A stretch of DNA of 64,000 bases. It comes from an uncultured Acetatifactor sp. Its GTDB lineage: Bacteria; Bacillota; Clostridia; Lachnospirales; Lachnospiraceae. Positions 32,827-41,397 of the stretch are shown here, piece after piece. Below the pieces are notes generated by a model that was given only the letters and a program-made list of their open reading frames with translations, ran no database searches and was not told the DNA's origin. The position numbers were made by a program, and so were the translations under genes. The stretch lies in the NCBI GenBank assembly GCA_944383825.1, contig CALWRA010000004.1:1-64000 (forward strand). Direction: 5' to 3'. How positions within the stretch are numbered: the first letter of the stretch is position 1; each line of letters starts with the position of its first letter.

Positions 32827-33426
32827 ATGAGTTTAGTGCCTTATGTCATTGAACAGACAAGCAAGGGTGAAAGATCCTACGATATTTATTCAAGGCTTTT
32901 AAAGGACAGAATTATATTTTTAGGCGAAGAGGTAAATGAAACCACTGCAAGTATTGTGGTGGCTCAGCTTTTGTTTTTGGAGGCCGAAGATCCGGAGAAG
33001 GATATTCATTTGTATATCAATAGCCCAGGAGGCAGCGTGACTGCAGGGATGGCGATTTATGATACCATGCGATATATTAAATGCGATGTGTCCACAGTAT
33101 GTATTGGCATGGCTGCAAGCATGGGAGCGTTTCTGCTGGCAGGAGGCGCAAAGGGCAAGCGGTTTGCTCTTCCCAATGCGGAAGTCATGATTCACCAGCC
33201 GCTTGGAGGAACTCAGGGGCAGGCTACGGAGATTGAAATTGCGGCAAAGCATATCCTGCGTACTAAGGAAAAGCTCAACCGTATGCTGGCGGAAAACACA
33301 GGAAGGGATTATGAAACCATCTGCGCCGACACGGAGCGGGATAACTGGAAGACGGCGGAGGAAGCCTGTGAATATGGACTGATCGATAAAGTGATTACGT
33401 CTCATGAGGTACAGGAGGCAAAATAA
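32827..33426 (+). CDS. clpP: ATP-dependent Clp protease proteolytic subunit
   Basis: Serine peptidase that forms a tetradecamer with ClpX. Catalytic Ser in [11 protein letters not shown] (about residue 97) and His in MIHQPLGG (about 122), Asp near 171. [12 protein letters not shown] and IYDTM are family blocks. 199 residues. Its partner clpX starts 19 bases later. Confidence 0.98.
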   Translation: MSLVPYVIEQTSKGERSYDIYSRLLKDRIIFLGEEVNETTASIVVAQLLFLEAEDPEKDIHLYINSPGGSVTAGMAIYDTMRYIKCDVSTVCIGMAASMGAFLLAGGAKGKRFALPNAEVMIHQPLGGTQGQATEIEIAAKHILRTKEKLNRMLAENTGRDYETICADTERDNWKTAEEACEYGLIDKVITSHEVQEAK

Positions 33427-33445
33427 AACAAACAGGAGTAAATAA

Positions 33446-34708
33446 ATGGCAGGTAAGAATTCCGGTAACGATATAAGATGTTCCTTCTGCAATAAAACAC
33501 AGAGCCAGGTGCGCAAGCTGATCGCGGGTCCTGCAGGCGTGTATATCTGTGACGAATGTGTGGATATCTGCGCCGATATATTGGAGGAGGAGCTGGAGGA
33601 TGAAGAAGTAGAAGAAGAACAGCATCCCGAAATTAACCTTTTAAAGCCAAAGGAAATCAAAAACTTTCTGGACGATTACGTCATCGGACAGGATGAGGCG
33701 AAAAAGGTTTTGTCGGTAGCTGTGTATAATCATTACAAAAGAGTGACGGCGCCCAAGGATCTTGACGATGTGGAGCTGCAAAAGAGCAATATAATCATGG
33801 TAGGTCCTACGGGCTCCGGTAAGACCTACCTTGCCCAGACCCTTGCCAAAATTATCAACGTCCCCTTTGCCATTGCGGATGCAACCACTCTGACGGAGGC
33901 CGGTTATGTGGGCGAGGACGTGGAGAATATTCTTTTGAAGCTGATTCAGGCGGCGGATTATGATGTGGAGCGCGCTCAGTTTGGTATTATTTATATTGAT
34001 GAGATCGATAAGATTACAAAGAAAAGCGAAAATGTGTCCATAACCCGCGACGTTTCTGGAGAGGGAGTGCAGCAGGCTCTCTTAAAAATTGTTGAGGGCA
34101 CCATCGCAAGCGTTCCCCCTCAGGGAGGAAGGAAGCATCCCCATCAGGAGCTGATTCAGGTAGATACCTCCAATATTCTGTTTATCTGCGGAGGAGCTTT
34201 TGACGGACTGGAAAAGATTGTGGAGTCCAGACTGGATCGGAAGTCTATCGGCTTTAATACCGAGGTTTCCAAGAAGTCTGAAAAGGAACTGAGTGATCTG
34301 CTTGCGGAGGTTACCCCACAGGATTTGGTTAAATATGGCTTGATTCCCGAATTTGTGGGCCGTGTTCCCATCTGTGTGTCGCTGAGAGGACTTGACAGAG
34401 AGGCTTTGACAAAGATATTGAAGGAGCCTAAGAACGCTCTGATCAAACAGTATCAAAAGCTGTTTGATATGGATGATGTGGAGCTGACCTTTGAAGAAGA
34501 CGCCATACAGGCGATTGCGGACAAAGCCTTCGAGCGCAAAACAGGAGCCAGAGGACTTCGCTCCATTATGGAAAGCGTTATGATGGATACCATGTATCAG
34601 ATACCTTCGGATGATACTATAGAAGCCTGTGTGATTACAAAGGGAGCGGTAGATGGAAGCAGCGAGCCTCTTACCATACACAGAGAGGCTATGAGAAAAG
34701 CGAAATAA
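33446..34708 (+). CDS. clpX: ClpX ATPase subunit
   Basis: AAA+ unfoldase that feeds ClpP. N-terminal zinc domain with CSFCNK and CDECVDIC (about residues 12-38), Walker [13 protein letters not shown], Walker [11 protein letters not shown], a pore loop GYVGEDVE, sensor-2 [10 protein letters not shown], and the ClpP-binding loop region. 420 residues. A strong terminator follows; the lonA gene that often comes next in Bacilli is absent here. Confidence 0.98.
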   Translation: MAGKNSGNDIRCSFCNKTQSQVRKLIAGPAGVYICDECVDICADILEEELEDEEVEEEQHPEINLLKPKEIKNFLDDYVIGQDEAKKVLSVAVYNHYKRVTAPKDLDDVELQKSNIIMVGPTGSGKTYLAQTLAKIINVPFAIADATTLTEAGYVGEDVENILLKLIQAADYDVERAQFGIIYIDEIDKITKKSENVSITRDVSGEGVQQALLKIVEGTIASVPPQGGRKHPHQELIQVDTSNILFICGGAFDGLEKIVESRLDRKSIGFNTEVSKKSEKELSDLLAEVTPQDLVKYGLIPEFVGRVPICVSLRGLDREALTKILKEPKNALIKQYQKLFDMDDVELTFEEDAIQAIADKAFERKTGARGLRSIMESVMMDTMYQIPSDDTIEACVITKGAVDGSSEPLTIHREAMRKAK

Positions 34709-34740
34709 GAAACATAAGACGGCAGCGTCTTGTGCATCAG

Positions 34741-34766
34741 GCGCCGCCAGTATGGCGGCGCTTTTT
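34741..34766 (+). terminator. Intrinsic terminator after clpX
   Basis: GCGCCGCC (34741-34748) / GGCGGCGC (34754-34761), 5-base loop, TTTTT. Strong. Confidence 0.88.
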
Positions 34767-34827
34767 ACTGCGCGGATTCCCCCGCAGGATACTTTTATCT
34801 CAATCAGACAGGGGAGTGATTAGAAAA

Positions 34828-35439
34828 ATGGTGATAAAAAATGTAAGCCTGGAAACCGTCTGCGGGATAACCAGCAAAATTCCTGAAAATAAGCACCCGG
34901 AGGTGGCCTTTGCGGGGAAAAGCAACGTGGGTAAGTCCTCCCTGATTAACGCGCTGATGAACAGAAAATCTCTGGCGAGAACAAGTTCCCAGCCGGGAAA
35001 GACTCAGACAATCAATTATTATAATGTCAATGACGCCATCTATTTTGTGGATTTGCCGGGTTATGGTTATGCCAGAGCCAATGAAAACGTAAAGGCTCAG
35101 TGGGGCAGAATGATAGAAAATTATCTTCACAAATCCAGACAGCTGAAAACGGTTTTCCTGCTGGTGGATATACGGCATGCGCCTTCCGCCAATGACGCGG
35201 TTATGTATGATTGGATCTGTAATAATAGCTTTCAGCCGGTGATTGTGGCTACTAAGCTGGATAAAATCAAGAGAAGCCAGATACAGAAGCAGATCCGTCA
35301 GATCAGGGATACTCTCGGAGCCTCAGAGAACACGTTGATCATCCCTTTTTCCGCCCAGACAAAGCAGGGAAAAGAAGAGATATATGAGGTGATAGACACA
35401 TTTTTGGAAATAAAGACCCCAAGTCAGATGGGAGAGTGA
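34828..35439 (+). CDS. engB: Ribosome biogenesis GTP-binding protein EngB/YsxC
   Basis: GTPase needed for 50S subunit assembly. G1 AGKSNVGKSSLINAL, G2 region TSSQPGKTQTINYYNV, G3 DLPGYGYA, G4 VATKLDK, G5 FSAQTK. About 203 residues. ATG 34828 is favoured by family alignment although GGGGAG (34811-34816) is about 11 bases away; a GTG at 34816 overlaps that site. The ORF extension upstream runs through the clpX terminator and is not coding. Confidence 0.95.
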   Translation: MVIKNVSLETVCGITSKIPENKHPEVAFAGKSNVGKSSLINALMNRKSLARTSSQPGKTQTINYYNVNDAIYFVDLPGYGYARANENVKAQWGRMIENYLHKSRQLKTVFLLVDIRHAPSANDAVMYDWICNNSFQPVIVATKLDKIKRSQIQKQIRQIRDTLGASENTLIIPFSAQTKQGKEEIYEVIDTFLEIKTPSQMGE

Positions 35440-35444
35440 AAGCT

Positions 35445-36614
35445 GTGCTTAAGTATTGTAAGGCGCTGGTAAATATCGCCATTGCCGTTTTGGTGTTTTT
35501 GGCGGTCTGTTTTCTGGTTCCCAGAATTCTGATTTTTTTTGCTCCTTTTGTGATCGGCTGGATTATCGCTCTGATTGCCGGTCCCTTTGTACGTTTCTTT
35601 GAAGAAAAAATAAAATTGAAAAGAAAGGCCGGAAGCGCATTTGTTATTATCGTGATTATCGGACTCGTGGTTCTTATGCTCTACCTTGTGGGCTCCAAGC
35701 TGGTGGAAGAGTTGGTGGGGCTGGTAAACTCCCTGCCGGAGATCTGGCAGAGCGCGGAAGAGGATTTCCGTGAAATCGGCGACAATCTCAGCGTGATTTA
35801 CAGCCGTCTGCCCGAAGATCTCCAGGATACGCTTACAGGATTTTGGGACCAAATCGGCAACTATATGGGAGAATTGTTTGGGCGGGCCGGCTCTCCCACC
35901 ATCGCTTCCGTAGGCAACTTTGCCAAGCAGCTTCCCACCATTTTGATCGGACTGATTATGGCGCTTCTTTCCTCCTATTTTTTTGTGGCTGAGAGAAATC
36001 TGATCGGGGAATGGTTTCGCCGATACACTCCGAATTTTATACAGGTTCGCTATCGCATGCTGAAGCGGGGAATTGTGAAGGCAGTAGGAGGCTATTTGAA
36101 AGCACAGCTGAAAATAGAGGTCTGGATGTATCTGCTTTTGGTGGTGGGTTTTACTGTGCTTCAGGTGGACTATGCGCTTTTGATTGCGCTGGGAATAGCT
36201 GTTTTGGATTTTTTGCCGTTTTTCGGAACAGGAACAGTTATGGTGCCCTGGGCAATCCTGAAAATACTGAGCGCCGATTATGAGATGGCTATAGGGCTTT
36301 TAATTATCTGGGGTGTGGGACAGCTGGCCCGCCAGCTGATTCAGCCCAAAATTGTAGGAGACTCCATTGGTGTGCCGCCCATCCCCACCTTGTTTCTGCT
36401 GTTTGTCGGATATAGATTCGGAGGTGTGCTGGGGATGATCGTGGCGGTACCCCTGGGATTGATTGTCTACACCATGTATCAGGAAGGGGCTTTTGAGACT
36501 ACGAAAAACAGTGTCCTCATTTTGGCAAACGGTATCAATAAGTTCCGCAGACTGACGAAGGAGGATCTGGAGGGGCTGGACGAGTCTCGAAAGCAGGAGG
36601 ATACAGATGCGTAA
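35445..36614 (+). CDS. AI-2E family membrane protein, sporulation YtvI-like
   Basis: About 389 residues with seven or eight hydrophobic helices in the AI-2E/PerM fold (PF01594): an N-terminal pair (IAIAVLVFLAVCFLV; FFAPFVIGWIIALIAG), a soluble segment of about 80 residues, and C-terminal helices with DFLPFFGTGTVMVPWAI and QPKIVGDSIGVPPI, the family hallmark. The size and pattern resemble YtvI, a sporulation membrane protein; transport of AI-2 should not be assumed. I prefer GTG 35445 (8 bases after GGGAGAG) to the GTG at 35436, which overlaps its own site. It begins just after engB. Confidence 0.8.
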   Translation: MLKYCKALVNIAIAVLVFLAVCFLVPRILIFFAPFVIGWIIALIAGPFVRFFEEKIKLKRKAGSAFVIIVIIGLVVLMLYLVGSKLVEELVGLVNSLPEIWQSAEEDFREIGDNLSVIYSRLPEDLQDTLTGFWDQIGNYMGELFGRAGSPTIASVGNFAKQLPTILIGLIMALLSSYFFVAERNLIGEWFRRYTPNFIQVRYRMLKRGIVKAVGGYLKAQLKIEVWMYLLLVVGFTVLQVDYALLIALGIAVLDFLPFFGTGTVMVPWAILKILSADYEMAIGLLIIWGVGQLARQLIQPKIVGDSIGVPPIPTLFLLFVGYRFGGVLGMIVAVPLGLIVYTMYQEGAFETTKNSVLILANGINKFRRLTKEDLEGLDESRKQEDTDA

Positions 36615-37347
36615 CATCAGACTTTTGGTTCAGTATGAGGGAACCAGATACCTGGGCTGGCAGAGACAGAAGCATGCCGGAAATACCATCCAGGGACGCC
36701 TGGAGACCCTTTTAAGCAGAATGTGCGGCGAAGAGGTGGAGCTGATCGGGAGCGGAAGGACGGATGCCGGTGTTCATGCCGCAGGGCAGGTCTGCAATTT
36801 TCATACAAACTGTACCATGTCCCCTGAGGAGATGCTGGTATACATTAACCGGTATCTGCCGGAGGATATTGCGGTAAAGGAAGTGTCCGAGGCGGGGCCG
36901 CGCTTTCACAGCAGGCTCAACGCCAGAGGCAAGAGATACTGTTATCGGGTTTTAAACAGCGCAGCGCCGGATGTATTCTGGAGGAGGTATGCCCTTCAGG
37001 TACATGGAAAGCTGGATGTGGAGGGGATGAGACTTGCCGCTTCCTATCTGGAGGGGGAGCATGATTTTAAAGCCTTTACATCCGCGAAAAAAGGGAAGAA
37101 ATCCACAGTCAGAAGAATTGATTCCATTGCAATAGAGACGGATGGGGAGCTGCTCAATTTTACTTTTACGGGAAACGGTTTTCTCCATCATATGATCCGT
37201 ATTCTGATGGGAACGCTGCTGGAGGTGGGGAGCGGAAAAAGAGCCGCGGACAGTATTCCCGGGCTGATTGCCTCCGGCAGCCGCCGTCAGGCCGGCGAGC
37301 TGGCTCCTGCAAAGGGTCTTACTCTGATTGAGATTTATTATTCATAA
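36607..37347 (+). CDS. truA: tRNA pseudouridine(38-40) synthase TruA
   Basis: Modifies the anticodon arm of tRNAs. Catalytic Asp in GSGRTDAGVHAAGQV (about residue 53), early YEGTRYLGWQRQ, and C-terminal FLHHMIRILMGTLLEVG. 246 residues. It overlaps the preceding ORF by 8 bases, with CAGGAGG in that gene's end as binding site. Confidence 0.97.
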   Translation: MRNIRLLVQYEGTRYLGWQRQKHAGNTIQGRLETLLSRMCGEEVELIGSGRTDAGVHAAGQVCNFHTNCTMSPEEMLVYINRYLPEDIAVKEVSEAGPRFHSRLNARGKRYCYRVLNSAAPDVFWRRYALQVHGKLDVEGMRLAASYLEGEHDFKAFTSAKKGKKSTVRRIDSIAIETDGELLNFTFTGNGFLHHMIRILMGTLLEVGSGKRAADSIPGLIASGSRRQAGELAPAKGLTLIEIYYS

Positions 37348-37371
37348 AATCTTAAATATTTGAAACTTTTT

Positions 37372-37410
37372 GCCCTGTAAAGTAGTCTAATACTTGTACA
37401 GGGCTTTTTT
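37372..37410 (+). terminator. Intrinsic terminator after truA
   Basis: GCCCTGTA (37372-37379) / TACAGGGC (37397-37404) then six T. Closes the engB-ytvI-truA unit. Confidence 0.85.
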
Positions 37411-37520
37411 CTGCTTTTTGATTGGTTTATATGCAAAAAGTTTACAACTTTGCAGTATATTATGCCTGAGAGGGATATTACATAATAGAAAGGTTTGCTT
37501 TGCGCAGGGCGAATAAAAAA

Positions 37521-38075
37521 ATGACGGAAAAAAGGAAAGACCATCAGGAGTTACAATTAAAAATAGATCAATATGCAGATATGCTGTTTAAACTCAGTTT
37601 TTTAAAATTACAGAATGTACAGGATGCAGAGGATGTGGTGCAGGAGGTATTTTACCAATATGTAAAACGACAGGACAACTTTGAGGGGGACGAGCATGAA
37701 AAAGCCTGGCTGATTAAGGTAACCCTGAATGCCTGCCGTAAAGTCTGGCGCAGCGCCTGGAACCGTCATAGATGCCAGACCGGAGATGGAGAGGCAGGCA
37801 GAGAATTATTAAATGCAGGGGGCTTCTCACAGGAAAGTGCAGCAGGGCCGGAGGAGAGCATTGTGGATCAGGAGGAACGCCAAATGCTTCTCCGGGCGGT
37901 AAGAGAGCTGCCTGTGAGATACAGGGAGGTAATTCATTTGTTTTACTATGAGGAGCTTTCCGTCAGGGAAATTGCAGGCGTGACAGGACGGAAGGAATCC
38001 ACTGTCACATCCCAGCTTACCAGGGGTCGGGTGCTTTTGAAAAAACGGTTGAAGGAGGAATATGATTTTGCGTGA
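37521..38075 (+). CDS. ECF-type RNA polymerase sigma factor
   Basis: About 184 residues. Region 2: DMLFKLSFLKLQNVQDAEDV then VQEVFYQYVKRQDNF; region 4: ELPVRYREVIHLFYYEELSV followed by the recognition helix in REIAGVTGRKESTVTSQLTRG. A 40-residue linker, rich in Gly, Glu and Ser, joins them. ATG 37521 is preferred to TTG 37500. The last 14 bases overlap the next gene, whose product has the layout of an anti-sigma factor, so this is a coupled sigma/anti-sigma pair. Confidence 0.88.
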   Translation: MTEKRKDHQELQLKIDQYADMLFKLSFLKLQNVQDAEDVVQEVFYQYVKRQDNFEGDEHEKAWLIKVTLNACRKVWRSAWNRHRCQTGDGEAGRELLNAGGFSQESAAGPEESIVDQEERQMLLRAVRELPVRYREVIHLFYYEELSVREIAGVTGRKESTVTSQLTRGRVLLKKRLKEEYDFA

Positions 38076-38898
38076 ATTTAAAGAAGCATATAAGTGTGCG
38101 GTTGCCCGGCTGCCCAAATATCATATATCCGCCGAGCGTGTAAGGGATGAACTCCATCACAGGAGACTGGTGCGGCGAAAGAGGCGAAGAACCGCCGCAC
38201 AGACTGCGGCAGCGGCGTTGTTTCTTGTGTGTGGAGTGGGAACGGCTACAGCCATGAATTACAGCAGGAGTATTTTCGAGGTAACAGAAAATGGATTTAC
38301 TGCCGTTAGTGAAGGAGCTCAGGTGCTGGAGGAAGAAAATGATACAGGTGTGGAACCCAAAGCTGCAGTATATGGGGCTGCAGAGGATTTTTCGGGAGCT
38401 GCTCCAGAAGAAGATGCGCCGCAGGATGAGGTGGAAATACTTGAGGCCCGGGAATGGGTGCCAGAGGAATACGCTTCCGTGGAGGAGTTTGAAGAAAAAG
38501 AGGACATTGTGGTGGCTGTGCCTGATCTTGCGCTTTTAGGGGAAGAGCCCATGTCTGAAAATGTTATGGTTTTTGAGGAGGGAGAAAGAGTGATGGTCAC
38601 GGTAAACTATGAGGACCGCAGCTTTTTCCTCTCCCAGTGGGATCACAGAGACTCTCAGGGATATGCTTCAAGCACAATGTTTTCGGGTGAGAGCGTCAAT
38701 GAAAGACGTTTTGTAAATGACCAGGGATTGGAATATGTAATGTTCGACACTCTGGACAACGGAGAGATAACCTTTACACATGCGGTAATTTCCGTAAATG
38801 GGCGCGATCTTCAGCTTGATTTCGGCGGATATGATGAAGTAACCGTGGAAACGGTTTTACGTAAGCTTGATTTGAGCGTCTATTTTAAGGATGAATAA
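38062..38898 (+). CDS. Membrane protein, probable anti-sigma factor (DUF4367-like)
   Basis: 278 residues: a short cytosolic N-terminus with basic RRKRRRTAAQT, one membrane helix (AAAALFLVCGVGTATAM, about 51-68), an acidic linker rich in Glu, Ala and Pro (about 95-160), and a C-terminal beta-rich extracellular domain (ERVMVTVNYEDRSFFLSQW ... GREINGYDEV-like strands). No HxxxCxxC zinc motif is seen. It overlaps the ECF sigma gene by 14 bases, the usual arrangement of regulator and inhibitor. ATG 38062 follows GAAGGAGG. Function inferred from topology and position. Confidence 0.7.
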   Translation: MILREFKEAYKCAVARLPKYHISAERVRDELHHRRLVRRKRRRTAAQTAAAALFLVCGVGTATAMNYSRSIFEVTENGFTAVSEGAQVLEEENDTGVEPKAAVYGAAEDFSGAAPEEDAPQDEVEILEAREWVPEEYASVEEFEEKEDIVVAVPDLALLGEEPMSENVMVFEEGERVMVTVNYEDRSFFLSQWDHRDSQGYASSTMFSGESVNERRFVNDQGLEYVMFDTLDNGEITFTHAVISVNGRDLQLDFGGYDEVTVETVLRKLDLSVYFKDE

Positions 38899-38915
38899 GA
38901 AAGGCGGGATATTCT

Positions 38916-39614
38916 ATGGATAAAACGATTTTAATATACAATAATCGCACCGGAGTAGCGGATGTTATCAGCTCCCTGCTAATGGGGGAGGGAATCCGGA
39001 TGAGGACGGCGCAGGAATATGAAGAGATGAGCAGACTGCTGCAGGAGAGAGAGGTTCAGCTTTTGATTGTGGACGTGGAGCTTTTGGATGAGGGCTGGAG
39101 CAGCGGTGTGGAGATGATAGCCAAAATACGTTCCCAGAGCAGCATTCCGATTATTGTGGTATCCGGACAGTCTGCGGAGACGGTAAAGATCATGGCCTTG
39201 AATGCGGGCGCGGACGACTATGTGCTGTCTGGTTGTAATCCTCTGGAGATTGTGGCCAGAATCAAATCCCAGCTTCGCAGGTATACGCAGCTTGTAAATA
39301 TGTGTGCGAATATAGACAGGATTTACAGAGTGGATGGCCTGGAAATCAATGATATGCAGAGAACGGTGACGGTGGAAGGCAGACAGGTAAGGCTGACGCC
39401 CATTGAATACAGTATTTTGAGGCTTTTGGTGCAGGAGAAGGGAAGGGTGCTTTCCATCAGTCAGATTTATGAAAGAATATGGCATATGCGCGCTATAGGA
39501 GCGGACAACACGATTGCGGTGCATATCCGTCATATCAGGGAGAAAATAGAGGTGAATCCCAAAGAGCCCCGATACCTTAAGGTTGTGTGGGGAACAGGGT
39601 ATAAGGTAGGCTGA
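38916..39614 (+). CDS. OmpR-type response regulator with atypical receiver
   Basis: 232 residues: receiver domain (1-118) and winged-helix DNA-binding domain (about 135-232, LTPIEYSILRLLVQEKGRVLS, then HIRHIREKI and KVVWGTGYKVG). The putative phosphoacceptor Asp53 (LLIVDVELL) is kept, but the acidic pair normally after beta-1 is Asn9-Asn10 (LIYNNRTG) and the conserved Lys in DDYxxKPF is replaced by Ser105 (DDYVLSGCNP). Phosphorylation in the standard way looks unlikely. No histidine kinase gene is adjacent. It lies 17 bases after the anti-sigma gene, so it may be in the same operon. Family firm; mode of control inferred. Confidence 0.85.
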   Translation: MDKTILIYNNRTGVADVISSLLMGEGIRMRTAQEYEEMSRLLQEREVQLLIVDVELLDEGWSSGVEMIAKIRSQSSIPIIVVSGQSAETVKIMALNAGADDYVLSGCNPLEIVARIKSQLRRYTQLVNMCANIDRIYRVDGLEINDMQRTVTVEGRQVRLTPIEYSILRLLVQEKGRVLSISQIYERIWHMRAIGADNTIAVHIRHIREKIEVNPKEPRYLKVVWGTGYKVG

Positions 39615-39718
39615 GAGATCAGGGCAGAAGGTAAAACAAGGCAGGCGTTACGACCTGCTTTTCTGCTGTCCGGATGAAATTCTGCACGTTAAAAAATGAT
39701 AATGTATAGAATCTGACA

Positions 39719-39747
39719 TTGACAAACGGCCAATTATAGATTATTGT
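39719..39747 (+). promoter_or_regulatory. Promoter of traX-like gene
   Basis: TTGACA (39719-39724), 17 bases, TATTGT (39742-39747); ATTAATTAATTAAT-like AT repeat just downstream. Confidence 0.65.
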
Positions 39748-39784
39748 ATTAATTAATTAATACAATGAACAAGGAGATTAAAAT

Positions 39785-40636
39785 ATGGACAGTATGCAAA
39801 TTGAAAATTCCCGCCAGGAGCCCTTGCCAGACTTTCCCTTGCAGGAAAAAAAAGGGATCAGCGGAAGCACTTTGAAAATCATTGCTATTGTGACAATGTT
39901 TATCGATCATGTGGGAGCAGCCCTGCTGGGCAGATATATTATGGCCAGCGGCTATCTCGAGATTGCAGTGTCGGGAGACATGCACGCTATTCTGACATGG
40001 CTGGAGGAATACGGCGTTTTGTATTATGTATATACGGCCATGCGCATGATCGGAAGGATTGCATTCCCTATTTTCTGTTTTCTGCTGATCGAGGGCTTCC
40101 AGAAAACTCATGATGTCAGAAAGTATGCGCTGCGTCTGGGGCTTTTCGCCCTGATATCGGAGATTCCCTTCGATCTTGCCTTCAATGCGCAGATCCTGGA
40201 ATTTGCATATCAGAATGTATTTTTCACATTGTTCCTTGGACTGCTGGCTATGATCGGTTATGACTGGATCTGGAAAAGACGGTGGTTTTCGGCGAAGGTT
40301 CCTGGTACGGCGGTAAAGCTGCTTTTATCTGCAGTGGTTCTGGGATTTTTCTGCTTTGCGGCAGAGGTGTTGAAGACAGATTACGCCGCGATAGGAGTGA
40401 TATGTATTACGGTAATGTATGCTTTCCGCAGAAAAAAAGCGGCGCAGATTGCTGCCGGATGTGTGGCCTTTGTGTGGGAGATTACAGCCCCTCTGGCTTT
40501 CATTCCCATTGGCTTTTACAACGGTAAGAGGGGACTGAAGCTGAAATATATATTTTACCTGTTTTATCCGTTACACCTGCTTTTGATCTATTTGATATGC
40601 ATGGTATTGGGGATTGCAGGCTATTCGGTTGTCTAG
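39785..40636 (+). CDS. TraX-family membrane protein
   Basis: 283 residues, about eight hydrophobic helices. After a 25-residue hydrophilic N-terminus comes GSTLKIIAIVTMFIDHVGAA, then RMIGRIAFPIFCFLLIEGFQ and IPFDLAFN, all typical of TraX (PF05857). TraX of the F plasmid N-acetylates pilin; chromosomal clostridial relatives are uncharacterised and common. C-terminal KRGLKLKYIFYLFYPLHLLLI is also family-like. The start has AAGGAGATTAAAAT. The ABC ATPase gene follows 46 bases later, possibly in the same transcript. Confidence 0.85.
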   Translation: MDSMQIENSRQEPLPDFPLQEKKGISGSTLKIIAIVTMFIDHVGAALLGRYIMASGYLEIAVSGDMHAILTWLEEYGVLYYVYTAMRMIGRIAFPIFCFLLIEGFQKTHDVRKYALRLGLFALISEIPFDLAFNAQILEFAYQNVFFTLFLGLLAMIGYDWIWKRRWFSAKVPGTAVKLLLSAVVLGFFCFAAEVLKTDYAAIGVICITVMYAFRRKKAAQIAAGCVAFVWEITAPLAFIPIGFYNGKRGLKLKYIFYLFYPLHLLLIYLICMVLGIAGYSVV

Positions 40637-40682
40637 GGGATCAATAAATAAGCTTTGCAACATTATGATGGAGGAAAAGGAA

Positions 40683-41396
40683 ATGTTAGAAATCATTCAG
40701 CTATCAAAACGATATGGGAAAACGCTGGCGGCGGATTCTGTGAGCTTTCAGGTGCCGGACGGCAGAGTAGGCATCCTGCTCGGACCCAATGGGGCCGGTA
40801 AATCCACTGTAATTAAGAGCATTGCCGGATTACTTAAGTTTGAGGGCGCTATCAGGATACAGGGTATGGACTCAAAGACTCTGGAGGCGAAAAAAGCCTT
40901 TGCCTATGTGCCGGAAATACCGAATATGTATGAAGCCTTAACAGTCAGAGAGCATATGGAGTTTATCAAAAGGGCCTATGGTCTGCAAACGGATGACAGG
41001 GATGTAGACAGTCTGCTGGAAAGATTCGAGCTTTTGGATAAGCAGGATAAGCTTGGCAACGAGTTGTCCAAGGGAATGATGCAAAAAGTGAGTATATGCT
41101 GTGCGCTTTTGATTTCTCCCAGAGTGATTCTTCTGGACGAACCTATGGTAGGTCTGGATCCTGCCGCAATCAAGGAGTTGAAGCAGGCGGTGGGAGAGCT
41201 TCGAAACAGCGGCTGCACCGTTCTGATCAGTACGCATATGCTGGAAATGGTGAAAGAGCTCTGGGATGTGACCTTTGTTATGGATAAAGGACATATCCTT
41301 GGAACGTATTCCAGAGAAGAAGTGGGAGACGAAGATTTGGAGGAGCTGTTTTTCCAGGTTACCGGCACAGGAAAAGAAGACAGGGAGGAGGATTAA
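40683..41396 (+). CDS. ABC transporter ATP-binding protein
   Basis: 237 residues: Walker A LGPNGAGKSTVIK, Q-loop around AYVPEIPNMYEALTVREH, signature LSKGMMQKVSICCAL (LSKGM variant), Walker B RVILLDEPMVGLDP, H-loop ISTHMLEM. It is of the ABC-2 exporter type (CcmA-like). ATG 40683 follows GGAGGAAAAGGAA; upstream ATGs at 40665/40668 are also possible. Its stop is one base before the start of the membrane subunit gene (taaaATG overlap zone), so the two are partners. Confidence 0.9.
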   Translation: MLEIIQLSKRYGKTLAADSVSFQVPDGRVGILLGPNGAGKSTVIKSIAGLLKFEGAIRIQGMDSKTLEAKKAFAYVPEIPNMYEALTVREHMEFIKRAYGLQTDDRDVDSLLERFELLDKQDKLGNELSKGMMQKVSICCALLISPRVILLDEPMVGLDPAAIKELKQAVGELRNSGCTVLISTHMLEMVKELWDVTFVMDKGHILGTYSREEVGDEDLEELFFQVTGTGKEDREED

Positions 41397-41397
41397 A

